Part shown: positions 1-9,200 of the stretch, piece by piece
How the letters are laid out: each line of letters begins with the position of its first letter
Position numbering within the stretch: the stretch's first letter is position 1
Origin: Baffinella frigidus
Lineage: Eukaryota > Cryptophyceae > Cryptomonadales > Baffinellaceae
NCBI GenBank assembly: GCA_026770585.1
Contig: MU646686.1
Location: 104,435 to 119,302, forward strand
Length of the DNA stretch: 14,868 nt
Direction: 5' to 3'
Notes under the pieces: generated by a model
Seen by the model: only the letters and a program-made list of their open reading frames with translations
Told to the model about the DNA's origin: nothing
The model's database searches: none
Program-made: the position numbers and the translations under genes

Positions 1-47
<47 letters not shown>

Positions 48-160
48 GTATATATATTGGTGCGTACACGTAGATGTACATACCTATACATATATGTATG
101 CATGTAGGTGTATGTTGGTACATATATGTAGGTAGATATACCTCTACATGTATGTATGTC
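1..160. repeat. TA dinucleotide and TA(C/G)-rich low-complexity tract
   Basis: Perfect (TA)n over the first 34 bases, decaying into TATG/TACA steps up to exon 1. Probably the end of an upstream intron. Related TATATACGTA-rich stretches recur after each exon-2 copy. Confidence 0.9.
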
Positions 161-170
161 CGCTCAAGAA

Positions 171-224
171 AACCTGTTGGTGGTAGATGACATCGAGTCC
201 CTCTCGCCCATCCTCGACGCTAAG
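171..224 (+). CDS. SF3B3: SF3B3 exon 1 (first in window; 5' edge uncertain)
   Basis: Reads [18 protein letters not shown] and ends AAG|GTGCCC, phase 0. It matches the family's NLVLVDELDSLSPI segment. The bases just upstream (160-168) read P-L-K, which also fits the family (PLKN), but two extra A residues break the frame between them. Either the exon starts after the CAAG at 166-169, or there is a 2-base insertion. A TA-rich tract lies immediately upstream. Confidence 0.85.
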
Positions 225-3200
225 GTGCCCCTACCCTCAACCCCAAACTCTCAACCCTAAACCCGTAGGCCGGTTTCTTAAACCCTTAGACCGGTTTCCT
301 TAACCCCTAAACCATTAGGCCAGTCTCCTGAACCCTGAGCCCAGTTTCCTAAACCTCAAAACCCAAAACCCAAACTCCAAACCAGGTGCTCCACATGGCG
401 AGCGAGGAGACCCCCCAGATCCACCTAAACCATTACGCCGGTTTCCTATCCCCCACTCAGCAGCCACCGGGGGCTTCACGGACACAGTCCATCTCAACGA
501 TTTGTACTACAATCTCATCCATCTGCATTGGATTCCAACCGCGTTCCCCCCGGATATCCGGGGGGGGGGGCGCTGCTAAGTGGCCTAGACCGGTTTCCTA
601 ACCTCCAAACCCCCAAACCAGGTGTTGGACATGGCGGGCGAGGAGACCCCCCAGATCTACGCGCTCTGCGGCCGGGGAGGACGCTCCACCCTCCGCACCC
701 TCCGCCACGGCCTCGCCGTCTCCGAGGTGATATATATACGTTGATGTATGGTATATATACGTACGTAGTTGTATATACGTATACAGTGGTATATATACGG
801 GTTTCGGATGAGGGTTTAGGAGTTTGGGGTGCGCGAATAAGGTTTAGCGAATAGGGTTCATGGGGGGGGAGGAGACCCCCCAGATCTACGCGCTCTGCGG
901 CCGGGGGGGACGCTCCACCCTCCGCACCCTCCACACCCTCCACACCCTCCACACTCTCCGCACCCTCCGCTACGGCCTCGCCGTCTCCGAGGTGATATAT
1001 ACCTACAAACGCGTATGAGTTGGCATATATACGTAACGATTGGTAAATATACGTAAAAATTGGTGTATATGTACGTAGGTGTGTGTATTTAGGTCCATAT
1101 ACGTATACGTTGGTACGTATATGTATAGGTGTGTGTATGTAGGTAGATGTACGCGCTCTGCGGGCGGGGGGGGCGCTCCACCCTCCGCACTCTCCGCCAC
1201 TGCCTCGCCGTCTCCGAGGTTACCCCCCCCCACTTGTCCCTAAACCCTCCCCCCCCCCCCCACTTGTCCCTAAACCCTAAACCCTAAACCCTAAACCTAA
1301 ACCCAGACCTAAACCATCTCTTGTCTCTAAACCTAAACCTAAACCTAAACCTGAAACCTTACGCCCGAACCCCTAAACCCCTCGACCCTCAACCTCCCCA
1401 AAACCACACCCCAAACCATAGACCCCGCACCCCAAACCCCAAACCCCGAACCCAGAACCCCAAACCCCAGACCACGCTTCAAGTCGGAACCCCCTAAACC
1501 CTAAACCCTAAACCCCCCAGATGGCTGTGTCGGAGCTGCCCTCCAACCCCTCAGCGGTGTGGACTCGCGCGACCAACCCCTACGCCCCAAATCACAAACC
1601 CGCACAAGTCGAACCCCTAAACCCCGCACCCTGAACCACCCAGATGGCTGTGTCGGAGCTGCCCTCCAACCCCTCAGCGGTGTGGACGGTGCGCGCCAAC
1701 GACAAGGAGGAGTTTGACAAGTACATTGTGGTGTCCTTCGTCAACGCCACCATTGTCCTTTCCATCGGCGAGACGGTTACACCTACACCCTAATCTCTGG
1801 TCCCTACTCTCTGGTCCCTGATCCCTGATCCCTGACGCCAAACCCTCAACCCCTAAACCCTAAGCCCTCAACCCTCAACCTCTCAACCCTACACCCTACA
1901 CCCGACACCCTACACCCTAAACCCCTAACCCCTAACCCCTAACCCCTAACCCCTACACCCTAAACCCTAAGCCCCAAACCCCAAACCCTAAACCTAAATC
2001 CGCAACACCAACAGGTCGAGGAGGTGACAGATTCGGGGTTCCTCGCAACAACTTCGACAATCTCAGTCTCGCTCCTCGGAGAAGACTCCCTCCTCCAGAT
2101 CCACCCCCAGGTACGGGGCTAGGGTTTCAAGTTTCGGGTTTCGGGTTTCGGGTTTCGGGTTTCGGGTAGGAGGACTCGCTCCTACAGATCCACTCCCAGG
2201 TGCTGTGTGCACCTGGACACACAGTCTAGCTCTGCCTCACTCGGGTTGCCTCGTGCACGCAGTGTAGCTGTGCCTCACTCGGGTGCACACAGTCTAGCTC
2301 TGCCTCACCGTCTAGCTCTGCCTCACTCGGGTTGCCTCGAGGACTCCACAACATTTACCGGAATCGCTCTACACGCTTCTCTGGTATTAATCCTTCCCGG
2401 TTTAGTTACCGTCCTGGTACCTAACCTGCCAGTTTCCTAGCTCTGCCTCACTGAGATTGGTGGCTCGAAGACTATTCTCAAGTTGACAATGCTGGGTGCG
2501 CGGTACAAATCCGTCAACTTTGGAGCGGGCGCTTGTCACTTTGTATAGTGGGATAGAGCCCGGTAAGACCAAATAGACTGGAGGTGACAAATTCGTGGTC
2601 CCTCGAAACAACCTCGACCATCCCAGTCTCGCTTCTCGGGGAGGATTTCCTCCTCCAGATCCACCCCCACCACACGAGGCTATCCATGCGAACAGAATAA
2701 AAGGGCGTTTTGAAAATTTGTGGGGAAATGATCACGTTTCCCCCGGAAAACCCGGGAGGAAACGTGATCATTTGCTTGACTTTTGGCGTGTTTCCTGGGC
2801 AAAAATCCAATAATTGACTTATGAATCTGTTCGCATGGATAGCCTCGTGTGGCAGGTAGTGTTTCGGGTTTGAAGTTTCGGGTTTCGGGTGTCGGGCAAA
2901 GTCCTGATCTCTACAGGGTTTGCGGTTAGGTTTTGGGGTTAAACCCTGCAACCTAAACCCTAATCCGTAAAACCTGAACCCTAAACCCTGAACGCTGAAC
3001 CCTAAACCCTAAACCCTAAACCCTAAGCCCTAAACCCCAAACTGTAAACCCTCAACCGGCGTGACGCGGACTATCCTCAAGTTGTCGCGTCTGAGTCCGT
3101 GGTACAAATCCGTCAACTTACGAGCGAAAACGTACCTCAGGGTACCCGACGGATCCGCCCCGATCGGCGTAACGGACTATCCTTAAGTTGACGAATATAA

Positions 3201-6200
3201 CTTCCTGGTACAAACCTGTCAACTTACGAGCGAAATCGTCCCGCAGGGCATCCGGCGGATCCGCTCGGATCGGCGCATCAACGAATTCACCCCGCCCAAC
3301 AAGGGCATCATTTCCAGGGCTGCTGTCAACGGCCGTCAGGTGCGAGATTTCAACCCCAACATTTAGGGGATTTGCACCCAGGGTTTATGGTTTAGGCCTA
3401 AACCCCAACCCCTGAACCGGGCTCGCTAAGCCCGAATCCGTAACTCCGGAACCCGAATCTCTATTCCCTAATCACTGATCCCGAACTCCGAAACACTCAC
3501 CCCTAACCCCGAAATCCCAGACCCGAAACCTTAACCCCTAAACCCTCATCCCTAAACCCTTACCCCTGATCCCCCAACCCTGACTCCTACACCCTACACC
3601 CTTACCCTCAACCCTAACCCTCAACCTCAACCCCTAACCCTAACCCTGACCATAACCATAGCCCTAAACCCTATCGCCCAAACCCTCAAGGTGGCAATTG
3701 CGCTGACGGACAACTCAATCATCTACTTCGAGCTGGATGAGGCGAACCATCTCGCCGAAAACCCTGCACCCTCAACCCTACGCCATACTCCCTAATTCCT
3801 ATACCCTACCTCATTCCTAATCCCCACACCCTACACCGCAAACCCTAAACCCCAACCCCTAAACATGTAACCCCTCCCTAGGTGGCGATTGCGCTGACGG
3901 ACAACTCAATCATCTTCTTCGAGCTGGATGAGGCGAACCATCTCGCCGAGAAATCTGCACCCTCAACCCTACGCCATACACCCTAGTTCTACACCATACA
4001 CCCTAGTTCCTATACCCGACCTGATTCCTAATCCCGACACCCTACACCTTAAACCCTAAACTTCTTCTTTATTACTCTCGATACAGGTCCTAAATCAGGC
4101 CCTTGAGCCTTGAGCCCCCAACCCCTAACTCCTAAATATGTAACCCCTCCCTAGGTGGCGATCGCGCTGACGGACAACTCAATCATCTACTTCGAGCTGG
4201 ATGAGGCGAACCAGCTTGCGGAGAAGGCCAAGCCTGACCCCATGGGCCAGGTCAAACCCCAAACCCAAAACCCTAAACCTTGAACCCTACACCCTACACC
4301 CTACACCCTGAACCTTCAATTCAACCCTACACCCTACACCCTAAACCCTAAACCCTAAACCTCCAACCCTACACCCTACACCCTACACCCTACACCCTAC
4401 ACCCTAAACCCTAAACCCTAAACCCTAAACCCACACACGCGATTTAAATTCCCTCTCTCTCCCTCTCGTAATTTCTTAGCCAAATCCAAACAAATTGAAT
4501 GAAATGGTTTGACGGGGTAGGTTGCGGCTTTGGACATCATGGCGCTCTCGGCCGGGCGCACCCGTTCTCTCTTCCTAGTCGTCGTCGGCACATCCCAGTC
4601 TACCATCACTATTATCGCGCTCTTAACGCACCATCCTAGTAAAATAGTAAAGCGACTCCGCAGCAATTTCCACACGCCCAAAAAAATTTCATCTTCCGAA
4701 AACATAGCAGCGGTGTAGTAATTTTCATACGCCGGAAACACAGGTCGCGGCGATGGACATCATGGCGCTCTCGGCCGGGCGCACCCGCTCCCGGTTCCTG
4801 GTGGTTGGCACCTTCGAGTCCACGTGGGTCGTGCGCGTCCTCTCCCTCGAGCCGGGAGACTTCATGCAGGTCCGAACATTTCATCCATTCTCACCTGGTC
4901 GACCCTCGCAAAAACGGGCTAGCAAACGGGTTGATTTTACGTAGGGCCCGGATTGAATTTGGTTAGGGCCCTGCGAAACCTTGGTTCATAACCCGGGGAA
5001 CGAAAGCGGGAAGGTTCCTGGTTGTGGGCACGTTCGAGTCCACGTGGGTCGTGCAGGTGCTCTCGCTCGAGCCAGGTGATTTTATGCAGGTCCGAAACTG
5101 TCACCCGGAAACACGTTTTTATGAGAAAAAACCCAGCAAAAACTGGTTATGAGCCTGATTAGATTTAGGAAGCAGGTTCTACCCATGTCTGACGCTGTCT
5201 GTTTCGTATTTCGGGGTTGGGTTTTAGGAGTTAGCGTCGTACGCGTTGCCTCGCTCGAGCGAGGGAGGTGATTTCATGCAGGTCCGCACGAAACCCGAAA
5301 CCCGAAACCCGGAGCGAGATCCCGAAACCCGCAACGAACCCCGAAACCCGAAACCCGAAACCCGAAACCCGAAACCCGAAACCTGAAACCCGAAATTAAT
5401 TAGATGTTATCGATTCGATCCATTGATTAGGGTCAGGTGCGGTGATTAGGGTACCTGACCCTAATCACCGGAAGTTAGATTCGTCAACTTAGTACCAGGA
5501 AGTTAGATTCGTCAACTTAAGGATAGTCCGTTACGGGATAGTGAGACCAGCGCGAAATGCGTCTCTCGCGCTGCCCCCGCGAACCGCTCCGGCGGGGACA
5601 GGAGGCAACTTCACGCGAGAGCTTCAGCAATTTCCCTCTGCAGAGGCTACGAAAACGACCGGCCACCCGAGGGAAATGACCCAAATTACATCTTCAATTT
5701 GATCCACTTCGGAGTGCAAGTTCACGCGTGAGGGGCCCAGACAACGCTGGGAGAGTTGAGAATGTTGACTTTCATGAAGTTGACTTATAATGTTGACTTT
5801 CATGAAGTTGACTTTCATGCCGTGTGCCTTAAGACTACTCTCCTTCTTCCCTGGAGAGTACACGAGTCATACACGCGGTATATCACCTAGCTCTTCCTGC
5901 GTATACCTGTTTTACTCAGGTTTAAACTGGTGCCTCTGGGAGGCGACACGCCAGAGCAGAAAGATGCTCTAGAGAGTCACCTACCCAGAGTCATATATCA
6001 CCGAGTATACAACAGTATACGAAGATAAAACTGTTTTACTTTCATGAGTAAAACTGTTTTACTTTGTATATTCGTAGTGTCATTCGCGAGGAACAGTTTT
6101 GTAAAGCAACTCGTCCTGGTACAAAATATAAAACACGGGTCACGTGCAACTAGAAAGAGTTCCAAACCCTTTCCAAACCAGTCCCAACCCCCACGTAAAC

Positions 6201-9200
6201 CACCCCCCAATAAACCCTTAACACATCGTAACCCCCCCCACACACACGAAACCGCAGGTGCTCTCGCGGCAGGCGCTTCCCGCCAAGCCCGAGTCGCTCT
6301 GCCTCTGCGAGATCGCGACGGGCGCGTCGGTCTCGGACGGCGGCCAGGCCTCCCTCTTCCTCTTCGCGGGCCTCGAGAACGGTGCGGGCCTGCGTCTTTC
6401 TATTGTATACGCCTTTCTGTTATATACGCCTTTCTACTAGCATCTTTCTATTGAAGACGTCTTTCTACTAAACGTCAGCGTGTTATAGACGTCTTTCTAT
6501 GAGACGTCTTTCTATGAGTAGCTCTGCCCCTGCGAAATCGCGACGGGCGCGTCAGTCTCGGACGGCGGGCAGGCGTCCCTCTTTCTCTTCGCGGGCCTCG
6601 AGAACGGTAGCCGACACTACGGATATTCACGTCTTTCTATTTTAGACGTCTTTCTATTGGCCGTCAGCGTGTTATAGACGTCTTTCAAATAGACGTCTTT
6701 CTATTAGTACTATGAAACGTCTTTCTATGAGTCGCTCTGCCTCTGCGAGATCGGAACGGGCGCGTCAAACTCGGACGGCGGGATTGGGATTCAGAGTTCA
6801 GGGTTGAGGGTGTCAGTCTCAGACGGCGGGCCAGAGTCCCTCTTACTCTTCGCCTCGAGAACGGTGCGAACCGGTTCGCGCAGGAGGGGGCTTCGGAGGC
6901 GATTTCGCCCGGGTGTCCGACCGAAAGGTTGATTAAAAGTCGGTTGGTTAAATTGCTTTGTACTGTACAGAGCAATTCGTAATCAGTACAATGAAAATAC
7001 ATGGACCGCGTCTTTGGCAGGGGTGCTGATGAGGCTGTCGGTGGATCCTCTGACGGGCCAGCTCGCGCCGGACTACCGCACCCGCTTCCTCGGCGCCAAG
7101 CCCGTCAAGCTTTTCAAGGTCTGCACATCCGAAACCTCGAACCCCCGAAACCTTGAATGCCCTACACCCTGAACCCCAGATGTGGTTTAGGTTTAGGCTG
7201 TCTGGGGTTTGGTTAGGGTTGGGGGTTGAGATTTCGGGGGTTTGGGTTAGGGATTAGGAGCTCGTAAGCTGGGACTATCGCACCCGCTTCCTCTCCGCCA
7301 AGCCTGTCAAGCTTCTCAAGGTATGTGGATGCACCCCACATGTTGAGTTTAGCTTCTGTATTGGCTCTAATTAAGCATCCGCTCTTCAAGGTCTGCGAAC
7401 AAGCCTGAGGGTTGACTGATTCGAACTGGTCCTGGTACTGATCGTGTCCGGGTTAGTTACCGCCCTGGTACAAACCCTCCCGGGTTAGTCAACAGTCGGT
7501 TTAGGGGTTTGGGTTTAGGGTTGGGGGCTCGTAACCTGGGACTACCGCACCCGCTTCCTCATTCAAACCCCTCCTCCACTCTGGCGTGGATGTAGTGCTG
7601 TGGTCGAAGTTCCCAATCTTACCCTCCTACACACTCTACCCACACAACCCGGCGCCACGCCCGTCCAGCTTGTCAAGGTCTGTTCCACTTTGGTGACCCG
7701 AATATCGGCGCTCAATCTAGCCGAGGTCTCGCGAAAACTTCTTGGCGCCAAACCCTCAACCATAAACTCCCAACCCTGAACCCTGAACCCTGAACCCTGA
7801 ACCCTAAACGAAAACGCACAGGTCATGGTACAGGGGCAGCCCGCGGTGCTCGTTCGTGGCTCGCCTAGAAGTACCTAGTGCTGACTAATAGTATTATAGT
7901 GCTGACTAATAGTATTATAGTGCTGACCAATAGTGTTGATAGTGCTGACTAATTGCATTTTAGTGCTGACTAATAGCATAACAGTGCTGACTAAGAGCAT
8001 TATAGTGCTGACGAAGACCCCTGAACACCACACACGCACAGGTGATGGTACAGGGGCAGCCCGCGGTGCTCGCTCGTGGCTCGCCTAGAACTACCTAGTG
8101 CTGACTGGTAGTATTTTAGTGCTGACTAATAGTCTTAGAGTGCTGAATAATAGTATTATAGTGCTCACTAATAGTCTTAGAGTGCTGACTAATAGTCTTA
8201 GAGTGCTGACTAATAGTATTATAGTGCTGACTAAGAGCTGACTAAGAGGATTATAGTGCTGACGAAGACCCCTGAACACCACACACCCAGGTGATAGTGC
8301 AGGGGCAGCCCGCGGTGCTCGCGCTGTCCTCGCGGTCGTGGCTCGCGTACAACTACCAGGGGCGCTACCAGATCACGCCCATGTCGTACGAGACCCTCGA
8401 GTACGCGTCCACCTTCGCGTCCGACCAGTGCCAGGTTTGGAACCCGGAACCCGGAACCCGGAACCCGGAACCCGGAACCCGGAACCCGGAACCCGGAACC
8501 CGGAACCCGGAACCCGGAACCCGGAACCAGTGCTAGGTGAGAACTGAAACCCGAAACTCGAAATCCGGAAACCGGAAACCCGGAACCCAGAACCACCTTC
8601 GCGTCCGACCAGTGCCAGGGTTGGAACCCGAAATCTGAGACCCGGAACCCGAAATCCTGAAACCCGAAATCCTCAACCCGAAACCCAGAATCCTGATCCC
8701 GAAACCCGAAAACAGGAGGGGTTCGTGTCGGTGGCGGCAAACACCCTCCGCATTTTGACGGTGGAGCGCTATGGCGAGACTTTCAACCAGCAGGTCCCCC
8801 CCTTACCTGATACGACACCTGAAACCCGTCTGATACGACACCTGAAACTCGTCAGATACGACACCTGAAACCCGAAGATCCTGGTCCCGGAACCGCAACC
8901 CGGAACCGAAACCTGGAATTTGAAACACGGTGCGGAAGCTCTGCCCTACCCGAAACCCGAAGCCCTCACCAGAAACCCTCAACCCCAAACCCCAAACCCT
9001 AAACCCCAAACCCTGCACCAGTTGCAGAAACTCTTGGACCCGAAACCCTCACGCTGAACCCGAAACCCTAAACCCTAGACCCTAAACCCTAAACCCCAAA
9101 CAACCTGCCAGGTGCAGAAGCTGTCGTACACGCCTAAACCCTAAATCCTAAACCCTAAACCCGGAAGCTAAACACTGAAACACCCTGACAGGTGCAGCCC

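Larger units (their letters stand above)
727..1643 (+). other. Intron 2
   Basis: Contains TATATACGTA-rich tracts (727-800, 992-1140), two further 3'-complete exon-2 copies, a duplicated C-run plus ACTTGTCCCTAAACCC segment (1223-1275), CCCTAAA/CCTAAA heptamers, and a 5' partial copy of exon 3. Confidence 0.8.
2111..3246 (+). other. Intron 4
   Basis: In order: G-rich strand heptamers TTTCGGG (2125-2167), a 3' scrap of exon 4, a tandem array built on GTCTAGCTCTGCCTCACT (2213-2345), a dispersed CCTGGTAC repeat, an exon-4 copy split by a foldback element, more TTTCGGG and CCCTAAA, then two 107-base border units ending at exon 5. Confidence 0.8.
3340..4154 (+). other. Intron 5
   Basis: Heptamer sequence of mixed type (CCCTAAC, CCCTACA, CCCTCAA, CCTAATCCC) around two 5' partial copies of exon 6. 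The stretch after each copy is itself duplicated (CTGCACCCTCAACCCTACGC after both). One copy of that stretch carries a unique insert at about 4061-4118. Confidence 0.85.
4870..6257 (+). other. Intron 7, longest in the window
   Basis: Two 3' partial copies of exon 7, a CCCGAAA tract (5289-5395), paired hairpins (5425-5470), a GAAGTTAGATTCGTCAACTT direct repeat, an inverted copy of the intron 4 repeat, then about 700 bases of mostly unique sequence with short repeats TGACTTTCATGAAGT (5764-5818) and AAAACTGTTTTACTTT (6026-6065). No coding match was seen, and homology leaves no missing residues here. Confidence 0.8.
6382..7020 (+). other. Intron 8
   Basis: Array of GACGTCTTTCTAT-type repeats (about 6396-6725) that encloses two 3' copies of exon 8. 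The last 150 bases are mostly unique and include an imperfect palindrome ATTGCTTTGTAC/GTACAGAGCAAT (6950-6974). Confidence 0.8.
7119..8290 (+). other. Intron 9
   Basis: Three downstream pieces of exon 9, G-rich TTTAGGG-type tracts (7180-7260, 7499-7530), a dispersed CCTGGTAC repeat (7421-7490), CCCTGAA heptamers, then two acceptor units of exon 10 each followed by a 21-base satellite. Confidence 0.82.

Noticed and set aside
515-952. Reverse-strand frame through TA-rich DNA and exon 2 copies
   Set aside because: Low-complexity translation opposite two exon copies; no independent support.
386-1218. Exon 2 copies as separate paralogous genes or a mutually exclusive exon set
   Set aside because: Only one copy has an acceptor, full length and donor; the others lack one border, as expected of border duplications.
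2670-2852. Autonomous transposon
   Set aside because: Only 183 bases between the ends and no transposase reading frame.
4418-4884. Overlapping reverse frames opposite exon 7
   Set aside because: Shadows of exon 7 and its partial copy; the sense strand has clear homology and splice sites.
5530-5860. Hidden exon or RNA gene in the unique part of intron 7
   Set aside because: Exon 7 and exon 8 join with no residues missing, and no tRNA-like or other RNA fold was recognised.
7876-8267. CRISPR-like array
   Set aside because: Period-21 units have no distinct spacers and the context is an intron of a nuclear gene.
8231-8740. Long reverse-strand open frame rich in GFRVPGS repeats
   Set aside because: It is the complement of the CCCGGAA tract and of exon 10; the 7-base period keeps several frames open. 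No family match was seen.
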